A DNA stretch of 33,498 nucleotides from a virus. The notes beneath the pieces are model-generated. The model worked only from the letters and a program-made list of their open reading frames with translations, searched no databases and was not told the DNA's origin. Of the stretch, positions 6,491 through 14,640 are shown one piece after another. Where the stretch lies: the IMG/VR virus record IMGVR_UViG_3300031788_000069, positions 1-33,498 of that record. The stretch is one strand, 5' to 3'. The stretch's first letter is position 1. Each line of letters starts with the position of its first letter. The translations under genes were made by a program, and so were the position numbers.

Positions 6491-7875
6491 TGTTTGTCCC
6501 CGACTACCCAACTGTCGGCAACAGGCCAGCAACCTACAATCCGCGGGCAATCAAGGACGAGGGAATCTCGACCTTGCGAGCGTCGCTGAGAGAACTTGGC
6601 GTCGTCAGGCCAGTCGTCGTGACGAAGTCCGGGGTCATCCTCGCCGGACACCAACGCTCGGTGGCAATGCAGGCTGAGGGCATCACCTCTTGTCCGGCGT
6701 ATGTCCTCAGGGATATGCCCATATCCGAGGAGATCCGGTTCAACCAACTCCACAACGGATCGGACATCGAGGTCTGCGGATCACCGATGCGCGTGCCGCC
6801 ACATGCCCCCGGCTTCGTGGAGCTGAGACACAAGGAAGTTCAGGGACATTACAGCGGCTCTAACAAGGCGAGACTCAAGGAGATATGCCGGTTAATGGCC
6901 TTGCACGGGCCTTTCTCAGGCTTTGTGGCGACGGCGAGCGGTGAAGTCCTCGTTGGGGCGATATACGGCCACGCGTGCCGCCTTATGGCCAAACCAGCGC
7001 TATGCTGTTACGTGCCTGACGAACGGCGTGAGGATGTCCTGCGGTACTTCTCCAGGTCCTATGGGCACTATTCCTACGACCACCTATCAAAAACCACCTG
7101 GGCTCAAAGCATGGCCCAGATGAATCGCCTGCGCTCGGAAACCAAAGGCAAGTCCAGGACGTACGAGCTGCAGGTTATCCCCCGCTTGAAGCCAGGCATG
7201 CGGGTCCTCGACTTTGGGGCGGGAAAGTTCGATTACGTCGAGGCGCTCAGGGCCCAGGGGCATGATATCCGGGGGATCGAGTTCTACTACCGTAGGGAAT
7301 TCAACATCGACGTCCCAAGGGTGCATCGCGACATTTCCGAGCTCTGCCGCGAGCTGGGATCGCGCGGGCGCTGGGATATGGTCGTCTGTGATAGCGTCCT
7401 GAACTCGGTCGACTCCAATCAGGCTGAGAGGGACGTCCTTCTGTGCCTCGGAGCGCTCTGCAAGCCTCAAGGATCCATCATCTTCAGTGGGAGGTCCCGC
7501 GAGAAGATTGAGAAGGAAATGAGTGCGGAGACATCGAGCGACACCCGGACTTACGTGCAGTTTCTCGACCACGACGGAGCCTCAGCCATGTTCTCGAACG
7601 GAGTCTGGCTCTACCAGCGTTACCATTCGCGGGCTGATATCGAAAAGCTAGTGAAGTTCTATGGTCCCGAGGGCCGCGCCTACAATTCCGAGGGCAGGGC
7701 TTTTCCGGCCGCCAACACGAGCGGCTGGTGTGTTGTTGCTCCCAACCTCGCGAGCTATCCTCAAGAGGAGATTGAGGAGGCCTTGGGGCGTGAATTCAAC
7801 CTGCCATTACCTGGGGGCAAGTCCTACGGACGTTCAGAGGATATAATCCGGGCATGGCGAACCTTGCTGTACTGA
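6490..7875 (+). CDS. ParB-like domain / SAM-dependent methyltransferase fusion
   Basis: This is a 461-residue multidomain protein. Residues 8-90 are ParB-like (NPRAI, box II AGHQRSVAMQAEG at 52-64). Residues about 128-198 look like a second, degenerate ParB-like repeat (GEVLVGAIYGHACRL, then DERREDVLRYFSRSYGHYSY). Residues about 222-390 are a class I methyltransferase: motif I VLDFGAGKFDYV (239-250), acidic end of strand 2 GIEFY (262-266), WDMVVCDSVLNSVDS (295-309). There is no DPPY or SPPY, so it is not an ordinary amino-methylase; target and product are unknown. It starts one base into the previous stop (TGATG), so translation is coupled. Confidence 0.8.
   Translation: MFVPDYPTVGNRPATYNPRAIKDEGISTLRASLRELGVVRPVVVTKSGVILAGHQRSVAMQAEGITSCPAYVLRDMPISEEIRFNQLHNGSDIEVCGSPMRVPPHAPGFVELRHKEVQGHYSGSNKARLKEICRLMALHGPFSGFVATASGEVLVGAIYGHACRLMAKPALCCYVPDERREDVLRYFSRSYGHYSYDHLSKTTWAQSMAQMNRLRSETKGKSRTYELQVIPRLKPGMRVLDFGAGKFDYVEALRAQGHDIRGIEFYYRREFNIDVPRVHRDISELCRELGSRGRWDMVVCDSVLNSVDSNQAERDVLLCLGALCKPQGSIIFSGRSREKIEKEMSAETSSDTRTYVQFLDHDGASAMFSNGVWLYQRYHSRADIEKLVKFYGPEGRAYNSEGRAFPAANTSGWCVVAPNLASYPQEEIEEALGREFNLPLPGGKSYGRSEDIIRAWRTLLY
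7842..7853 (+). promoter_or_regulatory. Possible internal -10 element for a leaderless start
   Basis: TATAAT (7842-7847) lies inside the end of the methyltransferase gene, exactly six bases before the ATG at 7854, the same spacing as at 5289, 5613 and 22218. No good -35 is seen, so chance in coding sequence is possible. Confidence 0.4.
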
Positions 7876-8333
7876 AGCTGCGGGTGAAGGCAGATGCTTA
7901 TACTTACCTCTGGTTTAAGTCCGTGGAGGGCTTCGAGCCGGCGCACCATTGCGCTCGCTCGTTCAAGGGAGTGTATTCGAAGGGCATCCCCTTTGGAGCG
8001 ATTCCGGTGGGCCGCGAGGTCGTCCTTTCCGTAGATCCGAGGGGCGCCTTTCACTACCTCTGCGGCGTCGTCAAGGGGCGCAACTACCCGTTGAACCTGC
8101 ACTTGCCACTAGCGGCGTCAGCGTCTGGAGAACCGTGGAGGTACGAGGACGATCGCGTCGTCGTAGAAGATCCTGGGGGCGCGTTTGAGGTCCTGCGTCT
8201 GGGGCGCGTCGCCTGTTCCGAGGTCCGCGAGGAGTTCTTGAGCTGCCGCAACTGGCAATTTGGAATGAGGTACTTCTGCGGAGCTGAGTTCTTGGACGGC
8301 GCTGGGGCTCTGCCGCCAGGTCTGCAGGTCTAA
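7854..8333 (+). CDS. Hypothetical protein of the ParB-methyltransferase cassette
   Basis: The 159-residue protein overlaps the end of the methyltransferase gene by 22 bases, so it is in the same unit. It is soluble, with many aromatic and beta-type segments (AYTYLWFKSVEGF, FHYLCGVVKGRNYPLNLHL, EEFLSCRNWQFGMRYFCGAEFLDG) and four cysteines. No domain is recognised. The tight linkage to the ParB-like and methyltransferase genes suggests a partner, for example in a multi-step base modification or its recognition, which is inference. Confidence 0.72.
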   Translation: MANLAVLKLRVKADAYTYLWFKSVEGFEPAHHCARSFKGVYSKGIPFGAIPVGREVVLSVDPRGAFHYLCGVVKGRNYPLNLHLPLAASASGEPWRYEDDRVVVEDPGGAFEVLRLGRVACSEVREEFLSCRNWQFGMRYFCGAEFLDGAGALPPGLQV

Positions 8334-8417
8334 GACGCTGAATTTCGCTTTTCCGGGGTTTTACGGCCCGTACTGCCATAACTTGAAGGGGAATGGTGCG
8401 ACAGGGCGTCCTGGGGC

Positions 8418-8454
8418 AAAAAAGGACGCGGGCCGCTATTTCGCGGGCCGCGTC
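8418..8454 (-). terminator. Rho-independent terminator at a convergent junction
   Basis: GACGCGGGCCGC (8425-8436) pairs with GCGGGCCGCGTC (8443-8454) with one mismatch. On the minus strand it is followed by TTTTTT (8418-8423), ending the HTH gene whose stop lies in the stem. On the plus strand only TTT follows, so it may work weakly for the 5888-8333 cassette. Confidence 0.85.
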
Positions 8455-8666
8455 TTTAGGTCTAACAACTCGATCATCTGGGGCGGGCAATTGCGGTGTC
8501 TTAGAGCCTTGGAAGGTGCAAGCCAGGCGTTTACCGTTGCTTTGGCCACTCCCAGGGTTGAAGCAACCGAGTCGCGAGTCAATTCTCGCGACTCCATGAG
8601 AGCAAAAAGGGCTCTACCTTGTTCTGAGTGTTCGCCCGTTGCGGGCTTCCTTCCCATAACCTTCAT
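8436..8666 (-). CDS. Small helix-turn-helix regulator
   Basis: The 76-residue protein has a Cro/CI-like HTH: LFALMESRELTRDSVAS followed by TLGVAKATVNAWLAPSKALRHRNCPPQMIELLDL, with the recognition helix in VAKATVNAWLA. Almost the whole protein is the DNA-binding domain. An AGGAGG ribosome site lies eight bases before the ATG. It overlaps the upstream minus-strand ORF by 53 bases. A terminator covers its stop. It is a candidate repressor for the palindromes at 5289-5325 and 5830-5866, but nothing in the sequence proves the link. A perfect 10-bp inverted repeat lies inside its coding sequence (8569-8594). Confidence 0.8.
   Translation of the reverse strand: MKVMGRKPATGEHSEQGRALFALMESRELTRDSVASTLGVAKATVNAWLAPSKALRHRNCPPQMIELLDLKTRPAK
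8569..8594. repeat. Perfect inverted repeat inside the HTH gene
   Basis: GAGTCGCGAG and CTCGCGACTC flank a six-base centre. It lies in codons for MESRELTRDS, ahead of the recognition helix. Possible operator or mRNA hairpin, or simply codon coincidence. Confidence 0.6.
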
Positions 8667-8891
8667 TATGCTCGCCTCCTAGGGCTTCTTGTACGTCCCG
8701 AATCGCCTTCTCGAAACAGGCCCTGTCCAGTCCAAAGTCTTTATAACCTTCCAGGATGCAGTCAGCGTACATAGGTGACGGCAAACCTAGGTATGTTCTT
8801 AGGTTCCTTTTGAATACCAGTGGGATATTAAAGCGAAGAGCAAGTCTGGGTGCATGCTCCAACGAATAGCTGTCTTGAATACCTCACTCAT
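8614..8891 (-). CDS. Small hypothetical gene split over two frames
   Basis: An ATG at 8891 opens a frame (MSEVFKTAIRWSMHPDLLF...) that stops at 8799. The -1 frame continues with good coding character (YLGLPSPMYADCILEGYKDF ... CFEKAIRDVQEALGG) to 8614 and overlaps the HTH gene start. Joined at the TTCAAAAGG near 8806-8814 they would give about 80-90 helical residues. Either a programmed -1 frameshift, a single-base indel, or two separate genes (the second from TTG at 8862) would explain it. No family is recognised. Confidence 0.45.
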
Positions 8892-9459
8892 AGTCAACTC
8901 GGGCCAATCGATGCAGGACTGGGTTTCGGGCTCGATACACATTCCTACCCTATCCCCTGGAGATGGGGCTTTTGGTTTCGCAATCCGTGGGCGACAGGTA
9001 CAAACTTGCGCGGGCTGTTCCTGGGAATTTTGCAAGTTCCTTTATTCACGCGTACGCGCGATTCACGGGGCTTGGATGGGCACGGACGCTCGCGAATTGC
9101 ACGGCCCGGGCGTTTGGGCACGGACGCTCGCGAAACCTCGCCGGACGGGCAAATAACCGCTGTCCTCGCGTGAAGATGTAATCCGGGAGCGGCTGCAATA
9201 AGCGAGCCGGAGCGGGTGGCGACTGTTACGTAAACAGCGTGCCCCAGGTTCAAAACAGGCTCAAGTCAACAGCGAGTCAACAGTTCCCGGCGTCTCACGA
9301 GGCTTATTAGTCCGTGGGTGCGGGCGACGGCTCCTTGCACCAGCCATCCGAGGGTACCCCCTTGTCCGTGGCGTTTGAGTCTGGGCCCGGGAGGCATCCC
9401 TCACAGGAATTTTTCATTCCCTCGGAATTTCAAACCTCTAATGCAAGACCCCTACAGTA
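8892..9459. other. Gap before terminase genes, with direct repeats
   Basis: No convincing ORF is present. A 20-base direct repeat, TGGGCACGGACGCTCGCGAA, occurs at 9077-9096 and 9115-9134. AGTCAACAG is repeated near 9263-9283. Position just before the small terminase gene is where cos or pac sites and terminase-binding repeats often lie; this assignment is inference. The ORF ending at 8799 can be read upstream to TTG 9035 but the extension lacks support. An 8-codon ORF (MQDPYSNA, 9441-9467) overlaps the terminase start. Confidence 0.55.
9077..9134 (+). repeat. Pair of 20-base direct repeats
   Basis: TGGGCACGGACGCTCGCGAA occurs at 9077-9096 and again at 9115-9134, identical, with starts 38 bases apart. 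They lie about 330 bases before the small terminase gene. Confidence 0.85.
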
Positions 9460-9987
9460 ATGCCTAAGCGAACAGAGACGACGTATAAGCGCACTTCTGA
9501 GATGGAGGATCGCATCCTCACCTTCCTTCGGGCGGGAAACTCCAGGAACGTGGCTTGCCAGTGTGTTGGTCTCTCCTCTCGAAGCATGCGTGTCTGGATG
9601 GACAACGACGATGAGAACGAGGAGCTTGAGGACGAGAACAGATTTCGTGCCCGTGTAGAGCGAGCTGAGGCTGAGGCTTTGGCGGCGGCGGTTGCGGCAG
9701 TGAAGCGTGCGGCTGTCGGGATCCAGGTCAATAAGCGGACGGTCAAGCGCTACAAGGACAAGCTCACGGGTGCGATGGTGGAGGAGACTACCGAGTCGAC
9801 CGAGATCCTAAGCGACTGGCGGGCGGGTGCGTGGCTGCTGGAGCGTAAGGACCCTGAGAATTGGAAAGAGCGGAGGGATGTCACCTCTGACGATAGACCC
9901 ATCATGGCGGCTTTTGACGAGGCCCTAGACAAGATTTACGGAACCCCTGATGCTCTCCCCCAGCCAGCAGAACAGCCAGAGCTTTAG
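9460..9987 (+). CDS. terS: Terminase small subunit
   Basis: The 175-residue protein should recognise the packaging site and load the large subunit on DNA. The N-terminal 55 residues form an HTH-like domain (EMEDRILTFLRAGNSRNVACQCVGLSSRSMRVWM), the centre is a long helical, acidic then alanine-rich stretch (residues 55-90) suited to oligomerisation, followed by WRAGAWLLERKDPENWKERR, a motif frequent in phage small terminases. The gene overlaps the large subunit by 38 bases. There is no strong ribosome site; an upstream 8-codon ORF overlaps the start and may couple translation. Confidence 0.85.
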   Translation: MPKRTETTYKRTSEMEDRILTFLRAGNSRNVACQCVGLSSRSMRVWMDNDDENEELEDENRFRARVERAEAEALAAAVAAVKRAAVGIQVNKRTVKRYKDKLTGAMVEETTESTEILSDWRAGAWLLERKDPENWKERRDVTSDDRPIMAAFDEALDKIYGTPDALPQPAEQPEL

Positions 9988-11422
9988 CCGTTATGCCCAG
10001 GCTGCGCGGGAGCAGGGTGTTAGGAGGGACCAATTCAAGCTCATTACTGAGGGTGGCGCCGTCTTGCAGTCCAAGCAGTTGCGGGCTTGTGCGATGGCGA
10101 GGCTTTGTGATTATTCGGGCGGTCCCGTCGAGATCGGGTATGGAGGGGCGAGAGGTGGGGGAAAGTCCCACTGGATTGTGGTTCAGGTGGCGATCGACGA
10201 TTGCCAGCGTTGCCCTGGCCTGAAGTGCCTTATTCTGCGTAAGGTCGGTAAGAAGGGTCGAGAGTCCTTTGAGGATTTGCGTGCGCGTATCCTCGTCAAC
10301 AAGGTCAAGCATAGGTACAGCGCTCACGAGGGCGTGCTTACCTTCCCCAACGGTTCGCGGATCATCCTGGGGCATTACCAGAACGAGTCTGACGTCGATG
10401 CCTACCTGGGCTTAGAGTACGACGTCATCGCGATCGAGGAAGCGACGACCCTGACGCATGACAAGTACAAGTTCATCAAGACTTGCTGCCGAACCTCGAA
10501 GCAGGATTGGAGGCCAAGGATCTACTGTACGACCAACCCTGGCGGCGTGGGGCATGGCTGGTTCAAGGCGCGGTTCATTACTCCTTTCCGCAAGGGGCAA
10601 GAGACTGAGACTAGGTTCATTGCAGCGACGGTCTACGACAACGACTGGGTAAACGCCGACTACCGAAAGATCCTTGAGGCTCTTACCGGCTGGGAGCGTC
10701 GAGCATATCTCCATGGGGACTGGGATATTGCGGCGGGCCAATTCTTCACCCCGTTCCGGGTCTCCATTCACGTCATCCCTCCGTACGAGATTCCTCTCGA
10801 CTGGAGTACATGGGCGAGTTTCGACTATGGGTTCACCCACTACACAAGCTCGCATGCCTTCGCAAGGGATGGGGACGGCAACCGCCTCGTCTGGGGCGAG
10901 TATGGGCGGCGTAAGTGCTTGCCGAAGGTCCATGCCCAGGGGATTCAAGAGATGGTCGAGTCGAGATGGGGGAGCGGGCGGACCCTGGGGAACCTCAGGT
11001 GTATCGCCAGCGGCCATGACGTGTTCGCGGATACTGGCCGAAAAAATCCGACTGGGGATAAGTCCCAGACGATTGCCGAAGACTATGCCGAGTTGGGCCT
11101 GACCTTGACTCCAGCGAACATCGATAGGATCAACGGTGCGGCCGAGATCCTTGCGGCCCTAGGGGATCCAGACCTAGAACCGACTCCAATCCCGCCAAGG
11201 GTCTTCATTTTCGAAACCTGCGTGCGGCTGATCGAGTGCCTGCCGGCGCTTGTCCATGACCCGCACAGGCCTGAGGATGTCCTCAAGGTCGACTGCGACG
11301 ACGAGGGCGAAGGCGGCGACGACTTCTACGATGATTTTCGCTACGGCATGATGGCTGATGCCCAACGCCAATTCCTTTCGACCCCTCCTGCAGACAGGAT
11401 TCACGGAACCAAAAGACGATGA
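9950..11422 (+). CDS. terL: Terminase large subunit
   Basis: The 490-residue packaging motor has an ATPase domain with Walker A GGARGGGKS (residues 65-73), Walker B VIAIEEA and a coupling-type motif YCTTNPGG. The C-terminal RNase H-like nuclease shows its acidic residues in ASFDYGF, VFADTG and DDFYDDFRYGMM. Length is typical. The start overlaps the small subunit gene and the stop overlaps the portal start (ATGA). It pumps DNA into the prohead and cuts it, docking on the portal. Confidence 0.95.
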   Translation: MLSPSQQNSQSFSRYAQAAREQGVRRDQFKLITEGGAVLQSKQLRACAMARLCDYSGGPVEIGYGGARGGGKSHWIVVQVAIDDCQRCPGLKCLILRKVGKKGRESFEDLRARILVNKVKHRYSAHEGVLTFPNGSRIILGHYQNESDVDAYLGLEYDVIAIEEATTLTHDKYKFIKTCCRTSKQDWRPRIYCTTNPGGVGHGWFKARFITPFRKGQETETRFIAATVYDNDWVNADYRKILEALTGWERRAYLHGDWDIAAGQFFTPFRVSIHVIPPYEIPLDWSTWASFDYGFTHYTSSHAFARDGDGNRLVWGEYGRRKCLPKVHAQGIQEMVESRWGSGRTLGNLRCIASGHDVFADTGRKNPTGDKSQTIAEDYAELGLTLTPANIDRINGAAEILAALGDPDLEPTPIPPRVFIFETCVRLIECLPALVHDPHRPEDVLKVDCDDEGEGGDDFYDDFRYGMMADAQRQFLSTPPADRIHGTKRR

Positions 11423-12948
11423 CAAGCTACCCAATTGGAGTCCCACCCGTCACAGGGAAAACGAACGCGGGAAGGGAAACCCAGCCTTACCAGTACCCCT
11501 ACGGCGTCATTCCAAGACGGGTCGTGGGGACGGGCGGCGGTCACTCGATCGAGGGTGGCCAAGAGGGCTTTTGGAAGTTTGCGGCTGATTCTCCCCTGCG
11601 CCTGCTCTCTCTCCTCCCGGACATCCATCCATCTGTAGGGCTTGCTCTCTGGAACACTCTAAGGCTGACATGCGGCGAAGGTGATACTCAGATCATTGCT
11701 GTTACCCCCGGAACGCCCAAGAAAGGCGAGATTGTGGATGTCGAGGGTACGGCGGCGATCGAGGCGTTGTGGGAGTCCTTGCCTGAGGAGATCGGGGGTC
11801 TTGTTGGCTTGATGTCTCAGCTCACCCAACAGGCGATGCTCACTGGCCTGGTTTGTGCAGAAGCGGAGCCGGGGCCGTCAATGACCGGCGTTCATTGCGT
11901 CTGGCCAGTCGACTCGCTAACCATCTTCTTTCACAGGGACTTTAAGACGACCCGCATTTTGCCTCTCCAGCGCCAACTCTTCATTAAGAAGCCGAAGGAG
12001 ACATACCAGGGATATGCCGTGCTTTCTCGCGACACCTTCTTTTGGAGAACCATGGACGCGGTCATCGACGATCCCTATGGGCGAGCGCCATTTGCGGTTG
12101 CGGCCTTCGAGTGCCTTTGCGATCTCGCGATGATCCAGGACTTGCGGGATGCTATCCACAATGGGGCATGGCCGCGCCTGGCGCTTGGGTCCAACTTCCA
12201 AGAGCTATACAAAATCGCGACAGAGACGATGGGCCTCAAGGACAATAGCGGCGACTTTGCCGCTACCAACTGGGTAAACGCGAGGATCCAAGATACGGTA
12301 GAGGCCGTGTCGAAGCTCAAAGCCTCGGACAACCTCTTTTACGATGCGGCCGGCAATCTGAAGATCCTCGAATCGACGGGCGCCTTTAGGGCCCTAGAGC
12401 CGGTTATAGAGTATTTGCGCCAGCGCTTAGTCCAGTCGCTCAAGTCTCTGCCGACTCTGATGGGCATCAATGATGGTTCGACCCAGACCTACACCACTGT
12501 CGAATGGGCGATCTACTCAGCCGGGCTGGAGAGCGTTCGGAACATCGTCGTCAATGTCCTATGTCGCTGCGCTCAGCTTCACCTCCAGCTCTTGGGCCTT
12601 CCTCTCAAGGCGGTCGCCAAGGTTTCGAAGATCCGAACGACGGACGGCATGATCGAGGCCCAGGCCGAGTCAATACGTATCGAGAACGAGGCACGCAAAG
12701 TCCAGCTTGGATGGGTCTCGAACGACGAGGCCTCAATCACCATTACCGGATCCGGTCCTGTGGGTCCTGCGATGCCGGGGGCACTTGAATCGAAGTCGGG
12801 CGGTGGCACTCCCGGCACAGCTCCCCCGGAAAACCAGGGCGGCAAAACAGACAAGGCCAAGAAGCAGGACAGCAAGACGAGGCCCCAGGAAGACGACTCT
12901 GACAATCCCGCAGACGACGATCAGACATCCAGTGACCCCAAACCATAA
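11419..12948 (+). CDS. Portal protein
   Basis: The 509-residue protein follows the large terminase and precedes the head protease, the expected portal position and size. The first 60 residues are proline- and glycine-rich, then mixed alpha/beta with segments typical of portals (WNTLRLTCGEGDTQII; IEYLRQRLVQSLKSLPTLMGIN; TTVEWAIYSAGLESVRNIV). The last 60 residues are disordered, rich in Gly, Lys and Asp. It would form the 12-subunit ring through which DNA enters and to which the neck attaches. Identification rests on position and pattern; the subfamily is not certain. Confidence 0.88.
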   Translation: MTSYPIGVPPVTGKTNAGRETQPYQYPYGVIPRRVVGTGGGHSIEGGQEGFWKFAADSPLRLLSLLPDIHPSVGLALWNTLRLTCGEGDTQIIAVTPGTPKKGEIVDVEGTAAIEALWESLPEEIGGLVGLMSQLTQQAMLTGLVCAEAEPGPSMTGVHCVWPVDSLTIFFHRDFKTTRILPLQRQLFIKKPKETYQGYAVLSRDTFFWRTMDAVIDDPYGRAPFAVAAFECLCDLAMIQDLRDAIHNGAWPRLALGSNFQELYKIATETMGLKDNSGDFAATNWVNARIQDTVEAVSKLKASDNLFYDAAGNLKILESTGAFRALEPVIEYLRQRLVQSLKSLPTLMGINDGSTQTYTTVEWAIYSAGLESVRNIVVNVLCRCAQLHLQLLGLPLKAVAKVSKIRTTDGMIEAQAESIRIENEARKVQLGWVSNDEASITITGSGPVGPAMPGALESKSGGGTPGTAPPENQGGKTDKAKKQDSKTRPQEDDSDNPADDDQTSSDPKP

Positions 12949-12957
12949 GGAACCCTA

Positions 12958-14640
12958 ATGATCCAAGATAATCTGACCTACGCCGTTATCCCTCACGGGG
13001 CCCATTGGTGCATCGAGGAAGCGAGCGCACGCCAGTTCTGGAAGATGCTCCTTCAGGTTGACGCCGGGCGTCACCGCCAGGAATACGAAGCCCAAAGGAG
13101 GTCTGAGGAAGAGGCCGCGGGCCCGTCCCAAGATTCGCCATCGAAGCCCTTTGAGTTCTCGAATGGGATTGCCGTCCTAAGCCTAAGCGGTCCAATGACC
13201 AAGGCCGACACCTCCTGGGGCTCAGGAACCTCGACATCCAGGCTCAGACGCAAGGTAAATCAGGCCTCAGCGGATCCAGATGTCAAAGGGATCTTCCTTA
13301 TCATCGATTCGCCGGGAGGGAGTGTCGCCGGAACCTCGGATTTAGCCCAGGCGATTGCCAAGGCCGCGAAACTAAAGCCAGTTTACGCCTTCTTCGAAGA
13401 CCAGACTTGCTCTGCAGCCTTGTGGGTCGGCTCCCAGTCGACCAAGGTCTATGCCAACTCCATGGCGGTAGTCGGATCGATCGGCACCTACATGGTTTTG
13501 GAGGATTCCAGCGAGCAAGCGGCCAACGACGGCATCAAAGTCCACCTCATCAAGTCAGACGGCCTCATGAAGGGCGCGGGCGTTGATGGTGTACCGATCT
13601 CTGATGACCAGCTCGCAGACTTTAGGCGGGTTGTGCTGGACATGAATCAGCATTTCTTGCAGGCTTTGATGGCTGGAAGGGGCATGACACCCGAAAAGGT
13701 CAAGGCCTTAGCCACTGGCCAGGTGTGGGTAGGCGCCGAAGCCGTCCAAAAGGGTCTAGTCGATGCGATTTCAACCGTTGACGAGGCATTTAACGCACTT
13801 CTCCAGGCGTGTGCCGCCTCTCAGGCCCCCAAAACGCCGGAAATGGCCACAAAAGGGCAAGGAGATGCCTTAACGCTGGCAATTTCAGGCACCGTGATCA
13901 CCCCAGAGCCCAAGATTACGGCTCCAGCGGCGGTCACACCCCAAAACACAACGATTTCCGCGACGAGCGGAGGCACCGGCCCAAGTGGCGCGGGCATCAA
14001 GGTCCTGAAAGGACCGGGAGAACCAAAACATATGAAGAACCTTCTAGTTCGCGCCCTCACACGGTTCGGGCTTGGCAAGATGGCCGTCGCCGTCGTCAGT
14101 GCCGAATCTGAGGAGCCCGAGGAAATGGCGGCGTTGATGGCCCAGCAGGTCGACGCCGAAGTCACGAGCCGGATTGCCGACAATCCCCTTTTCATGGCCT
14201 GCGAGGCAGCCGGAATCAGGACGGCAGTTGATGTCGAAAAGGTCATGGAAGCCAAGCGACTTGGCGACAAGTACCTTGCTGACATTCGTGGCGATGCAAA
14301 GGCCCAGGCCGTGAGGGCCTACGGGGCCGAGGCGGGCCCTGCGATCGCGTCTCAGGTTGATTTGATGCCTGCGGCGACTGTAGAGGCGCTTCGCAACTCC
14401 TGGCGAGCCCAGGCAGACGCCCAATTCGGACTGAATCCCGACAAGCCGGCCGGACGTCAGACGGCGCCAACCGGAACGATCGCGGCTCCAGCCGACATCG
14501 ACACCGCAGCCCAAGACAAGAAGCCATGGGATCAGCTCACCAAGGCAGAACAGGATATGGGGTTGAAGATGGGAATGAAGACGCCTGAGGACCAGGAAGC
14601 CTTCGCCAAGACTCACCTCGTCAACAAGGAGGCAAAGTAA
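12958..14640 (+). CDS. Head maturation protease (S49/SppA type) fused to scaffold-like region
   Basis: The 560-residue protein has an S49 serine protease domain (about 68-280): IFLIIDSPGGSVAG (112-125) shapes the oxyanion site, Ser152 in TCSAALWVGS is the likely nucleophile, and Lys205 in DGLMKGAG the likely base. Residues 281-355 are a low-complexity linker. Residues 359-560 are helical and charged, as in capsid scaffolds. An in-frame ATG at 14032 with an upstream GGGAG could give a separate scaffold, as lambda C/Nu3 does. An AAGGA site precedes the ATG at 12958. It would process the prohead around the Mu gpT-like capsid protein. Confidence 0.9.
   Translation: MIQDNLTYAVIPHGAHWCIEEASARQFWKMLLQVDAGRHRQEYEAQRRSEEEAAGPSQDSPSKPFEFSNGIAVLSLSGPMTKADTSWGSGTSTSRLRRKVNQASADPDVKGIFLIIDSPGGSVAGTSDLAQAIAKAAKLKPVYAFFEDQTCSAALWVGSQSTKVYANSMAVVGSIGTYMVLEDSSEQAANDGIKVHLIKSDGLMKGAGVDGVPISDDQLADFRRVVLDMNQHFLQALMAGRGMTPEKVKALATGQVWVGAEAVQKGLVDAISTVDEAFNALLQACAASQAPKTPEMATKGQGDALTLAISGTVITPEPKITAPAAVTPQNTTISATSGGTGPSGAGIKVLKGPGEPKHMKNLLVRALTRFGLGKMAVAVVSAESEEPEEMAALMAQQVDAEVTSRIADNPLFMACEAAGIRTAVDVEKVMEAKRLGDKYLADIRGDAKAQAVRAYGAEAGPAIASQVDLMPAATVEALRNSWRAQADAQFGLNPDKPAGRQTAPTGTIAAPADIDTAAQDKKPWDQLTKAEQDMGLKMGMKTPEDQEAFAKTHLVNKEAK
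14032..14640 (+). CDS. Possible nested scaffold protein (internal start)
   Basis: Same frame as the protease. ATG 14032 follows GGGAG by about 11 bases, a rather long spacing. The 202-residue product (MKNLLVRALTRFGLGKMAVA...) begins right after the disordered linker and contains the helical, acidic region typical of scaffolds. Nested scaffolds of this arrangement are known in lambda-like phages; here it is inferred. Confidence 0.4.
   Translation: MKNLLVRALTRFGLGKMAVAVVSAESEEPEEMAALMAQQVDAEVTSRIADNPLFMACEAAGIRTAVDVEKVMEAKRLGDKYLADIRGDAKAQAVRAYGAEAGPAIASQVDLMPAATVEALRNSWRAQADAQFGLNPDKPAGRQTAPTGTIAAPADIDTAAQDKKPWDQLTKAEQDMGLKMGMKTPEDQEAFAKTHLVNKEAK

Noticed and set aside
8945-9253. Minus-strand frame of 102 codons before terminase
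   Set aside because: Low-complexity, Arg/Pro/Ser-rich, no ribosome site; it spans the direct repeats and overlaps other spurious frames.
9240-9270. GGTTCAAAA as a tRNA T-loop
   Set aside because: The flanking bases do not form a T-stem and no acceptor stem is present.
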